Source: SCGC-AG-212-J23 sp036406675 (GTDB taxonomy: Bacteria; Pseudomonadota; Gammaproteobacteria; Burkholderiales; SG8-39). From it: a stretch of DNA of 64,000 bases. Shown here piece after piece: positions 7,733-15,563 of the stretch (its first letter is position 1; each line of letters begins with the position of its first letter). A model generated the notes under the pieces. The model saw nothing but the letters and a program-made list of their open reading frames with translations, was not told where the DNA came from and searched no databases. The position numbers and the translations under genes were made by a program. The DNA is taken from assembly GCA_036406675.1 (NCBI GenBank), contig DASXAO010000172.1, positions 44,883 through 108,882 on the forward strand, in the 5' to 3' direction.

Positions 7733-9051
7733 CCCCGACCCAGCAGGGAGCGCTGGTCCTCGTCGTCACGCTGGCGATGCTGCTCTCGGGCGTCCCGGTT
7801 GCGTTCGGGCTGGGTGCGCTGTCCATCGCCTTTCTCGTGCTGTTCCAGGGCTTCGATGCGCTGCGCGTGGTCGCCGAGACGTTCTACGCAGGCCTGAACG
7901 ATTTCACGCTGGTCTCGATCCCGATGTTCGTGATGATGGGCGCGGCGATCGGCTCATCGCCCGCGGGCAAGGACTTGTACGAGGCGCTCGACCGCTGGCT
8001 GTACCGGCTCCCCGGCGGCCTGGTCATTTCCAACCTCGGCGCGTGCGCGATCTTCGCCGCCCTGACCGGCTCCTCGCCGGCGTGCTGCGCGGCGATCGGC
8101 AAGATGGGCATCCCGGAGATGCGCCGGCGCGGCTACCCCGACGATGTGGCCACCGGCTCGATTTGCGCGGGCGGCACGCTCGGAATCCTGATTCCGCCGT
8201 CGATCACCTTCATCCTCTACGGCATCGCCACCGAGACCTCGATCGGGCGCCTGTTCCTCGCCGGCGTCCTGCCCGGGCTGCTGCTCACCGGCCTTTTCAT
8301 GCTGTGGACGCTGTTCATCATCTGGAAGCGCGGCTTCCGCTCGCACGCGCCGGACTTCCGCTACAAGTGGCGCGAGAAGTTCCAGTCGATTCCGAAGATC
8401 GCGCCGTTCATCGCCATCATCATCGGCGTGATGTACGTCCTGTACGGGGGCGTCGCGACGCCGTCGGAAGCGGCCGGCGTGGGCGCCGCGCTGTGCGTGG
8501 TCTGCGCCGTCGTGATCTACCGGATGTGGGACGCGAAGAGCTGGTGGCAGATCCTGCGCGACACCACGCGCGAGTCGGTGATGATCCTCACCATCATCGC
8601 CGCGGCGGTGCTGTTCGGCTACATGCTGACGTCTCTCTACCTTACACAGACGCTTGCGCAGGCGATCGCCGAGATGCACGTGAACAAGTGGGTGCTGATG
8701 CTCCTCATCAACATCTTCCTGCTCGTGTGCGGCTTCTTCATTCCGCCCGCGGCGATCATCCTGATGACCAGCCCCATCCTGCTACCGATCATCACGGCGG
8801 CAGGCTTCGACCCGGTGTGGTTCGGCGTCATCCTCACGATCAACATGGAGGTCGGGCTGATCCATCCGCCCGTGGGACTCAACATCTACATCGTGCAGGC
8901 GATCGCCCCCGACGTGCCCGTGACCCGGGTCATGTGGGGCACGATTCCCTACGTGCTCTGCATGTTCCTCGCGATCGTGATCCTGTGCGTCTTCCCCGAG
9001 ATCGCGACCTGGCTGCCCGACCACCTGATGGGCGCCGCGCGCACCAGGTAA
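7729..9051 (+). CDS. dctM: TRAP transporter large permease (DctM family)
   Basis: 440-residue integral membrane protein with about 12 hydrophobic segments. Characteristic DctM stretches are IPMFVMMGAAIGSS, FAALTGSSPACCAAIGKMG and GGTLGILIPPSITFILYG; the second half repeats this with NMEVGLIHPPVGLNIY. It is the transport subunit, using a sodium gradient to move the acid delivered by the DctP receptor. Start overlaps dctQ. The stop at 9051 is one base from the stop of the convergent Bug receptor gene, so any terminator must lie inside coding sequence. Confidence 0.94.
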   Translation: MTPTQQGALVLVVTLAMLLSGVPVAFGLGALSIAFLVLFQGFDALRVVAETFYAGLNDFTLVSIPMFVMMGAAIGSSPAGKDLYEALDRWLYRLPGGLVISNLGACAIFAALTGSSPACCAAIGKMGIPEMRRRGYPDDVATGSICAGGTLGILIPPSITFILYGIATETSIGRLFLAGVLPGLLLTGLFMLWTLFIIWKRGFRSHAPDFRYKWREKFQSIPKIAPFIAIIIGVMYVLYGGVATPSEAAGVGAALCVVCAVVIYRMWDAKSWWQILRDTTRESVMILTIIAAAVLFGYMLTSLYLTQTLAQAIAEMHVNKWVLMLLINIFLLVCGFFIPPAAIILMTSPILLPIITAAGFDPVWFGVILTINMEVGLIHPPVGLNIYIVQAIAPDVPVTRVMWGTIPYVLCMFLAIVILCVFPEIATWLPDHLMGAARTR

Positions 9052-9052
9052 A

Positions 9053-10021
9053 TCAGTTATCGACTTTCGCGCCGGAGTCCTTGACCACCCGCGCCCACTT
9101 CGCGATCTCGCTTTTCACCAGCTTGGCGAATTCCTCGGGCGGTTCGCCGCCGGCAGTGGCGCCCTGGCTCTCCCAGACTTGCTTCAACTCCGGCGAATGC
9201 ATCGCTTTGACGGTCTCGCGGTGCATGCGCTCGAGCGCGTCCTTCGGCGTGCCGCGCGGCGCCCATAGCGCGTACCACGTCGTCACGACGTAGCCGGTCA
9301 GCCCCGCCTCCTGCATCGTCGGCACGTTCGGCGCGACGAACGAGCGCTCCTTCGTGGTGACCGCAAGGGGCTTCAGCTTCCCCGCCTTGATCTGCGGCGC
9401 GGAGGTGCTCATGCCGTCGAACGCCATGTCGACCTGGCCCGCGATCAGGTCCTGCATCATGGGACCGGCGCCTTTGTACGGAATATGCGTGATGTCGACA
9501 CCGGTCATCGTCTTGAAGAGCTCGCCGGCAAGATGGTGCGTCGTGCCGTTCCCCGCGGACCCGTAGTTGAGCTTGCCGGGGTTCGTCCTCGCGAAGGCGA
9601 TCACATCCTTGATGGAATTCAAGCTGCCGTGCTTCGGGTGCACCACCACGACGTTCGGCACGTAAGCGAGCACGGTGATCGGCGCGAAATCCTTTTCCAG
9701 CGAATACGGCAAGCGCGTGTACAGGCTTTCGGCGATGGTGTGGTGTACCGCGCCGAGGAAGAACTGGTAGCCGTCGGCGGGCCGCTTTGCCGCCGCGGCC
9801 GCCCCGACGGTCCCGCCCGCGCCGGCCAGGTTCTCGACCAGGAATTGCTGGCCGAGCGTCTTGCTGAGATAGACCGAAAGCGGCCTGCCGAAGGCGTCGA
9901 CGCCGCCGCCGGGCGCGAACGGATTGATCATCGAAACCGGCTTGGACGGCCAGGACTGCGCCAGCCCGATGCCGGGAAGAGCGAGCACGCATGCGGCGAG
10001 CCCTGCCTCGACGAATCTCAT
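9053..10021 (-). CDS. Bug-family solute receptor (TctC-like)
   Basis: 322-residue periplasmic receptor of the tripartite tricarboxylate transporter (Bug) family. Signal peptide about 1-21, cleavage near GLAQ. Family hallmarks: WPSKPVSMINPFAPGGGVD at the mature N-terminus, GNGTTHHLAGELFK and IPYKGAGPMMQDLIAGQVDM in the middle. The ATG at 10021 (MRFVEAG) is preferred to ATG 10030 because GGAGG at 10031-10035 abuts the latter but is nine bases from the former. It is the last gene of the leftward Tct operon, behind an intergenic hairpin. It may serve the TctAB permease alongside TctC or be an orphan receptor; ligand unknown. Confidence 0.9.
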   Translation of the reverse strand: MRFVEAGLAACVLALPGIGLAQSWPSKPVSMINPFAPGGGVDAFGRPLSVYLSKTLGQQFLVENLAGAGGTVGAAAAAKRPADGYQFFLGAVHHTIAESLYTRLPYSLEKDFAPITVLAYVPNVVVVHPKHGSLNSIKDVIAFARTNPGKLNYGSAGNGTTHHLAGELFKTMTGVDITHIPYKGAGPMMQDLIAGQVDMAFDGMSTSAPQIKAGKLKPLAVTTKERSFVAPNVPTMQEAGLTGYVVTTWYALWAPRGTPKDALERMHRETVKAMHSPELKQVWESQGATAGGEPPEEFAKLVKSEIAKWARVVKDSGAKVDN

Positions 10022-10028
10022 CGTCCCC

Positions 10029-10065
10029 ATCCTCCGAACCTTTCTAATTTGTCAGGTTCGGGGAT
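10029..10065 (-). promoter_or_regulatory. Intercistronic hairpin covering the ribosome site of the Bug gene
   Basis: CCGAACCT at 10034-10041 pairs with AGGTTCGG at 10054-10061, extended by ATCC (10029-10032) with GGAT (10062-10065) around one bulged base. On the minus strand this lies between the CoA-transferase stop and the Bug start. The 3' arm contains the GGAGG ribosome site, so the hairpin would hide it. No U-tract follows on either strand, so it is not an intrinsic terminator. Translational control or mRNA processing are possible roles. Confidence 0.6.
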
Positions 10066-10069
10066 GATA

Positions 10070-11266
10070 TCAGGGGCTGACTGCGGCGCCCGAGTCCACC
10101 AGGGCCTGGATTTCGCTCTCTAGAAAACCGAATTCGGCCAGGACTTCCCGCGTGTGCTGCCCTAGCAAGGGCGCCGGTCGCGCGACCTTTCCAGGGGTGG
10201 CAGAGAGCTTGACCGGAAGCCCGAGGGCGCGCGTCGCGCCAGCCCGGGGATGATCGAGCTCGACCACCATCGCCCGAGCCAGAGTTTGGGGATCGGCTGC
10301 CATGTCGGCGACGGAGTTGATCGGCCCGCACGGTACGCCCGCCGCCTCGAGCGCCCGGATCCACTCCGCGACCGGTCGGGCTTTCAGGCGCGCGTTCATC
10401 AGGGCCTCGAGCGCCTCGAGATTGGCCATCCGGTCGGCATTGGTCCTGAAGCGCTCGTCCGCCAGCCATTCGGGCGCGCCCAGCACCCGCACCATCCGCT
10501 CCCAGTTCGCCTGGTTGGCCCCCCCGATCGTCAGCCAGCCGTCGGCGGCGCGAAACGCCTGGTACGGCGCCGAAAGGTGATGTGCCGAGCCGCCCGGCCC
10601 CGGCGCTTCGCCAGTGGCGAAATAGATGGCCGACTGCCAGTAGGTCTGCTGGATGCCGGCCTCGAAGAGCGAGGTGTCGACGAGCTGGCCTTCGCCGGTC
10701 TTCAGGCGGTGGACATAGGCCGCCACCACCCCGAGCGCCCCGAGGAGCCCGGCATTGATGTCGCAAACCGGCGCGCCCGACTTCGCCGGCGCGCGGCCGC
10801 GCTCCCCGGTGATGGACATCAGCCCCGACATGCCCTGCGCGACGAGGTCGTAGCCGCCCTTGTCGGCATACGGCCCGGTACGCCCGTACCCCGAGATCGA
10901 GCAGTAAATGAGACGCGGGTTGAGCGCGCGGAGCGCCTCGTAGCCCATGCCGAGCTTTTCCATCGTCCCCTTGCGGTAGTTCTCGGTGAGCACGTCGGCG
11001 CGCGCCACCATGCGTTTCAGCGCCTCCTGCGCCGCGGGCAGCTTGAGGTTCAGCGCGATGCCCCGCTTATTGCGGTTCATCGCCATGAAGGCGGCGGATT
11101 CGCCACGCACCGAGGGCCGATTCATCATGCGCGTGTCGTCGCCGCCCGGGACGCGCTCGACCTTGATCACGTCGGCGCCGAGGTCCGCGAGCATCAAGCC
11201 GCAGGTGGGACCGGCCATGATCTGCGCCAGCTCGAGGACCTTGATCCCGGCGAGCGGCCCGCTCAC
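10070..11266 (-). CDS. CaiB/BaiF CoA-transferase with Glu at the nucleophile position
   Basis: 398 residues. GIKVLELAQIMAGPTCG and LADLGADVIKVERVPGGDD are the class III N-terminal signature. Where the catalytic Asp is expected the sequence reads VDTSLFEAG, putting Glu202 at that site; this may be a subfamily trait, since a glutamate can carry CoA in other CoA-transferase classes. The C-terminal PLLGQHTREVL is typical. GTG at 11266 is the start: it overlaps the tctA TGA (GTGA), and upstream starts would lie inside tctA. It is encoded in the Tct operon and probably activates the transported acid. The start and family are solid; the substrate is unknown. Confidence 0.9.
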   Translation of the reverse strand: MSGPLAGIKVLELAQIMAGPTCGLMLADLGADVIKVERVPGGDDTRMMNRPSVRGESAAFMAMNRNKRGIALNLKLPAAQEALKRMVARADVLTENYRKGTMEKLGMGYEALRALNPRLIYCSISGYGRTGPYADKGGYDLVAQGMSGLMSITGERGRAPAKSGAPVCDINAGLLGALGVVAAYVHRLKTGEGQLVDTSLFEAGIQQTYWQSAIYFATGEAPGPGGSAHHLSAPYQAFRAADGWLTIGGANQANWERMVRVLGAPEWLADERFRTNADRMANLEALEALMNARLKARPVAEWIRALEAAGVPCGPINSVADMAADPQTLARAMVVELDHPRAGATRALGLPVKLSATPGKVARPAPLLGQHTREVLAEFGFLESEIQALVDSGAAVSP

Positions 11267-12753
11267 TTGCGTACGAGCGCGATGGCCCGCGAGATCGCTG
11301 GCCAGAAGAGCAGCACCAGCGCGAGCGTGGTGATCGACCCGACCAGGCCGTTCGACCAGAACACCCGCAGGTCGCCGTTCGCACCGATCATCGACAGCCG
11401 AAAATTGTCCTCGGCGCGGCTGCCAAGCACCATCGCGAGGGTCAGCGGCGCAAGCGGGATACTGATTTTCTTGAACACGTAGCCCAGCACGCCGAAGCCC
11501 AGCATCAGCCAGATGTCGAACATGGCGTTCTGGATCGCGAACGCGCCGATCGCGCAGGACACGACAATCATCGGCGCGATGGCGGCGAAAGGCACGCGCA
11601 GGACGGATGCGAACACCGGCACCGTGGTGAGCACCAGCATCAGCCCGACGACGTTGCCGAGGTACATGGACGCGATGAGGCCCCAGACGAAATCCTTGTG
11701 CTCGACGAAGAGCAGCGGTCCGGGGTTGAGGCCCCACACCATCAGGCCACCGAGCAGGATCGCCGCGGTGCCGGACCCGGGGATGCCGAGCGCGAGCATG
11801 GGCAGCAAGGCGGATGTTCCCGATGCATGGGCGGCGGTTTCAGGCGCGAAGACGCCCTCGATGCGGCCTTTGCCGAACGAGTCCTTGTCGTCGGAGAAGC
11901 GCTTGGCGAGGTTGTAGCCCATGAACGACGCAGCAATCGCGCCGCCGGGCGTGATGCCGAGCCAGCAGCCGATCACCGAAGATCGGATGAGCGTCACCCA
12001 ATAGCGCGGGAGGTCCATCCAAACGCGCAGGACCACCCGCAGGCTGATGCTGGCCGCGTGCCCGCGCAGCGCGAGCCGTTCCTCCATCGTCAACAGGATC
12101 TCGCTGATGCCGAAGAGCCCGATCACCGCAACCAGGAAGTTGATGCCGCGATAGAGCTCGCTCCAGCCGAAGGTCATGCGCAGCTGCGCCGAAACGGTAT
12201 CCATGCCGACGCCTGCAAGCAGCAGTCCGAGCGCCATCGAGATGAGGGTCTTGTGCTTCTCCTCGCGTCCCAGCCCGACGAACGAGCAGAACGTGAGCAG
12301 GTAGACCGCGAAGAACTCCGGCGGACCGAACCGCAGGGCAAAAGAAGCGATGCCGGGCGCCAGGAAGGTGATGAGCAGCACCGCGACGAGCGAGCCGATG
12401 AAGGACGAGGTGAACGCCGCGGTCAGCGCCTCGGCCGCCTTGCCCTGCTGCGCCATCGGATAGCCGTCGAAGGTCGTCGCGACCGACCATGCCTCGCCCG
12501 GGATGTTGAACAGGATCGAGGTGATCGCGCCGCCGAAGAGCGCGCCCCAGTAGATGCAAGACAGCATCACGATCGCAGAGGTCGGGTCCATGGTGAAGGT
12601 GAGCGGCAGCAGGATCGCCACGCCGTTCGGGCCGCCCAGGCCCGGCAGCACGCCGACGAAGATGCCGAGCACCAGCCCCACCAGCATGAGGGCGAGGACC
12701 TTCCACGTCAGCAGAACGCCGAAGCCGTAAAGCAGCAGCCCGAAAGCTTCCAT
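11263..12753 (-). CDS. tctA: Tripartite tricarboxylate transporter large permease TctA
   Basis: 496-residue inner-membrane permease with about 12 membrane segments. The TctA signature is present: GLVLGIFVGVLPGLGGPNGVA near residues 22-42 (written here as GIFVGVLPGLGGPNGVA), ILFNIPGEAWSVATTFDGYPMA and, in the second half, GITPGGAIAASFMGYNLAKR and ALGIPGSGTAAILLGG. The ATG at 12753 starts directly at the first hydrophobic segment; the longer in-frame start would run into tctB. Spacing to tctB is eight bases. It carries out secondary uptake of a carboxylate presented by the TctC receptor. Confidence 0.94.
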   Translation of the reverse strand: MEAFGLLLYGFGVLLTWKVLALMLVGLVLGIFVGVLPGLGGPNGVAILLPLTFTMDPTSAIVMLSCIYWGALFGGAITSILFNIPGEAWSVATTFDGYPMAQQGKAAEALTAAFTSSFIGSLVAVLLITFLAPGIASFALRFGPPEFFAVYLLTFCSFVGLGREEKHKTLISMALGLLLAGVGMDTVSAQLRMTFGWSELYRGINFLVAVIGLFGISEILLTMEERLALRGHAASISLRVVLRVWMDLPRYWVTLIRSSVIGCWLGITPGGAIAASFMGYNLAKRFSDDKDSFGKGRIEGVFAPETAAHASGTSALLPMLALGIPGSGTAAILLGGLMVWGLNPGPLLFVEHKDFVWGLIASMYLGNVVGLMLVLTTVPVFASVLRVPFAAIAPMIVVSCAIGAFAIQNAMFDIWLMLGFGVLGYVFKKISIPLAPLTLAMVLGSRAEDNFRLSMIGANGDLRVFWSNGLVGSITTLALVLLFWPAISRAIALVRK

Positions 12754-12761
12754 CGTTCCGC

Positions 12762-13304
12762 CTAGCGCCCGAACAGGGCTTCGACCGGCCCCTTGGGCAT
12801 GATCACGTCGAATGCGATCTCGAACGTGACGAACATCAGCGCCGAGAACACGAAGGCCGTCGCGATGGATTTCCACCACGCGATGCGCCCGACGTATCCC
12901 ATGAAGCCGGCGATCAGCAGGAAGCTCGCCACGTAGAGCCCGAGAAACTGCGTGAGCGCGCAGAAGGCGATCGTCGGCGCGAGGACCTGCAGCACCCGGC
13001 CGAGCTGGTCGCGCGTGACGAACGCCTCGCTCCCCCTCCCGCGTACGACGAGCTCCTTGGCGATGCCGAAGAGCGACGCCGCCGCAAGGATGAGCGACAG
13101 GTAGAACGGGAAATAGCCTGCCTTCGGCCCGGTCGACTCCCAGCCAATCCCGGTGCGCCAGTTGTCGAAGGCGAGCAGCGCCGCCAAGCCGAGCAGGCAG
13201 AGGTACACCGCCAGCTCGACCGACCGGGTGGACGCGACGGGCGCCGACTCGACCGGCGGCGCGGCCGGATCTCCGACGACGATCTCCTCGTCGGAGCGCG
13301 CCAT
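12762..13304 (-). CDS. tctB: Tripartite tricarboxylate transporter small permease TctB
   Basis: 180 residues. A hydrophilic N-terminus (1-29) precedes four predicted membrane helices, the standard TctB layout; ESTGPKAGYFPFYLSLIL at about 54-71 is the conserved TctB motif, and the C-terminus FVTFEIAFDVIMPKGPVE is also typical. The ATG overlaps the tctC stop by one base (TAATG), giving translational coupling. It works with TctA in the inner membrane. Genes run tctC, tctB, tctA in the direction of transcription, the usual order. Confidence 0.92.
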   Translation of the reverse strand: MARSDEEIVVGDPAAPPVESAPVASTRSVELAVYLCLLGLAALLAFDNWRTGIGWESTGPKAGYFPFYLSLILAAASLFGIAKELVVRGRGSEAFVTRDQLGRVLQVLAPTIAFCALTQFLGLYVASFLLIAGFMGYVGRIAWWKSIATAFVFSALMFVTFEIAFDVIMPKGPVEALFGR

Positions 13305-14296
13305 TACTGCGCGACGAAGCCGGCTTCCGTCATCAGGCCCTTGTTGAGCTTGTCGTCCTCTTCCAGGAACTTCAGCATGTCCTTGCCGGTGAGGAAGATC
13401 GGCTTCAGCGCCTGCTTCTCCATGTAGTCCTTGTACTCCGCCGTCTGCGAAACCTTCTTGAAGAGGTCCACGTAGAACGCCGTCTGGTCCGCCGTCACCT
13501 TGCCGGGCAGGAACATGGCGCGGAGCATCAGGTACTCCACATCGACGCCCTGCTCCCTGCAGGTGGGGATGTCGTTCCACGACATCTCGCCCGCCACCTT
13601 GTTCTTGTACTGGATGCGCTCCTTGTCGAACACGCAGAGCGGCCGGACCTGGCCGGCGCGCCACACCTCGAGGTTCTCCGACGGGTTGTTGACGTTGGAC
13701 TGCGTATGGTTGCCGACGAGCTGCGTGGCGGCCTCGCCGCCCGACTTGTAGGGCAGGTAGGCGAACTTGGCGCCGGTCTTCTTCTCCAGGAACACGGTGA
13801 GCACGTGGTCCTCGCGCTTGGAGCCCGTGCCGCCCATCTTGAATTGAGGATTGGCTTTCTTCGCCGCGTCGGCGAATTCCTTGACCGACTTGTAGGGGAG
13901 CTGGGTGTTCGTCCAGAGCACGAACTGGTCGAGCGCGATCACGGACACCGGCGTCAGCTCGCGCCAGTTGAACGGGATCTTCGCCGAGAGCGGCAGCATG
14001 TAGATGAGCGAGTAGGCGATCAGGACCTTGTTCGGGTCGGTTGCGCTCGACTTCATGTACATGAGCGCTTCCGCGCCGGATGCGCCGCCCTTCAGCGACA
14101 CGACCATCGGCTGCTTCATCAGGTTGTTCTTCTGGACGGCGGACTGCATCATCCGCGCCATCTGGTCCGACGCGCCGCCTGCACCGGCGGCAACTACGAT
14201 CTCCACAGGTTTGGTCGGCTCCCAGGCGAGCGCCGGGGCGCTTGTCAGCGTCAGGCCGCACAGGGCGGCCGCGAAAAAGCGAATCACTTGCCTCAT
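13304..14296 (-). CDS. tctC: Tripartite tricarboxylate transporter receptor TctC
   Basis: 330-residue periplasmic binding protein of the Bug family. Signal peptide about 1-24 (cleavage near ALAW). KPVEIVVAAGAGGASDQMAR is the mature N-terminal ligand-loop equivalent; later FKMGGTGSKREDH and FAYLPYKSGGEAATQLVGN match Bug receptors. GAGGAGGAG five bases upstream supports ATG 14296; the longer frame would run into the aminotransferase gene. It is first of the tct genes and 32 bases behind the aminotransferase. The sequence differs clearly from the second receptor of the operon at 9053-10021, so the operon encodes two different receptors. Confidence 0.92.
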   Translation of the reverse strand: MRQVIRFFAAALCGLTLTSAPALAWEPTKPVEIVVAAGAGGASDQMARMMQSAVQKNNLMKQPMVVSLKGGASGAEALMYMKSSATDPNKVLIAYSLIYMLPLSAKIPFNWRELTPVSVIALDQFVLWTNTQLPYKSVKEFADAAKKANPQFKMGGTGSKREDHVLTVFLEKKTGAKFAYLPYKSGGEAATQLVGNHTQSNVNNPSENLEVWRAGQVRPLCVFDKERIQYKNKVAGEMSWNDIPTCREQGVDVEYLMLRAMFLPGKVTADQTAFYVDLFKKVSQTAEYKDYMEKQALKPIFLTGKDMLKFLEEDDKLNKGLMTEAGFVAQ

Positions 14297-14328
14297 TGCA
14301 CTCCTCCTCGTTTGGATTGCGGCGCTAG

Positions 14329-15540
14329 CTAGGCCGCTTGGCGCGCCGGCCTCTTGGCGCAGCCCGAAAGGTACTGCATTGCCGCCGCCACGCCTTCCTT
14401 TTTCACGGGCACGCCGGCGAGTTCCAGGCCCATCTCTACTCCGGCGAGCGTCCCCATCAGGGTCAGGTCGTTGAAATCTCCGAGGTGGCCGATGCGGAAC
14501 ACCTTGCCGGCGAGCTTGCCGAGTCCCGTGCCGAGCGACATGTCGAAAGCCTCGAGGATCACCTTGCGCACGCGATCCGCATCCTGCCCGGCCGGCGTGA
14601 CCACCGCAGTGAGCGAGCCGGAGTACTCGCGCGGGTCGAGCGCCAGGACCTCGAGTCCCCAAGCACGCACTGCGCGTCGCGTCGCCTCCCCGTGGCGCTG
14701 GTGGCGCGCGAAAACGGCGTCGAGGCCTTCTTCCTCGAGGAGCATGGTCAGCGCCTCGCGCAGGCCGTAAAGCAGGTTCGTCGCCGGCGTGTACGGGAAG
14801 TAGCCGTTCTTGCCGTTGGCCAGCATCTCGTCCCAGGCCCAATAGCTGCGCGGCATTTTCGCCGCCTTGGAGGCGGCGAGCGCCTTGGCCGAGATGCAAT
14901 TGAACGACAGCCCCGGGGGCAGCATGAGGCCCTTCTGCGAGCCGGCCACCGTGACGTCGACGCCCCACTCGTCATGGCGGTAGTCGAGCGATGCGAGCGA
15001 AGAGATGGTGTCGACCATGAAGAGCGCCGGATGCCCGGACGCCTCGATGGCCTTTCTCACTTCGGCGATGCGGGAGACCACGCCGGTCGAGGTCTCGTTG
15101 TGCACCACGCACACCGCCTTGATGGCCTTGCCCGTGTCGGCGCGCAGCCGCTTCTCGATCGCCTCGGGGTCGGCGCCATGCCGCCAGTCGCCGGCAAGAA
15201 ACTCGACATCGAGGCCAAGTCTGCCGGCGAGCTTCTGCCACAGCGTGGCGAAGTGGCCGGTCTCGGCCATGAGCACGCGGTCCCCGGGCGAGAGCGTGTT
15301 CACGAGCGCGGCCTCCCAAGCGCCGGTGCCGGAAGCCGGATAGATCACGACCTCTCCGCGCGTGCTCTTGAACACGCGCTTCATCCCGGCGATGACGCCT
15401 TTGCCCAGGTCCGCGAACTCGGGTCCGCGGTGATCCATGGTCGGGAAGTCGATCGCCCGGAGGACTCGGTCCGGAACGTTGGTGGGTCCGGGGATCTGGA
15501 GGAAGTGGCGGCCGGCGCGTCGCGTGCCCGATGAGGTCAT
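14329..15540 (-). CDS. Class V aminotransferase (serine/alanine-glyoxylate type)
   Basis: 403-residue PLP enzyme. GRHFLQIPGPTNVPDRVLRA and PTMDHRGPEFADL at the N-terminus are typical of serine-glyoxylate aminotransferases (SgaA group). The Schiff-base lysine is Lys203 in AGSQKGLMLPPG; VVHNETSTGV (146-155) and FMVDTISSLAS (174-184) line the cofactor site. Expected reaction: amino transfer from serine or alanine to glyoxylate or a related oxo-acid. It heads the leftward Tct operon, and its start is only 23 bases from the start of the divergent 2-hydroxyacid dehydrogenase. Together they could link a glycolate or hydroxy-acid oxidation product to an amino acid. Exact substrates are inferred. Confidence 0.88.
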   Translation of the reverse strand: MTSSGTRRAGRHFLQIPGPTNVPDRVLRAIDFPTMDHRGPEFADLGKGVIAGMKRVFKSTRGEVVIYPASGTGAWEAALVNTLSPGDRVLMAETGHFATLWQKLAGRLGLDVEFLAGDWRHGADPEAIEKRLRADTGKAIKAVCVVHNETSTGVVSRIAEVRKAIEASGHPALFMVDTISSLASLDYRHDEWGVDVTVAGSQKGLMLPPGLSFNCISAKALAASKAAKMPRSYWAWDEMLANGKNGYFPYTPATNLLYGLREALTMLLEEEGLDAVFARHQRHGEATRRAVRAWGLEVLALDPREYSGSLTAVVTPAGQDADRVRKVILEAFDMSLGTGLGKLAGKVFRIGHLGDFNDLTLMGTLAGVEMGLELAGVPVKKEGVAAAMQYLSGCAKRPARQAA

Positions 15541-15563
15541 TGGAGTATTCTACCCGCGCCCCT

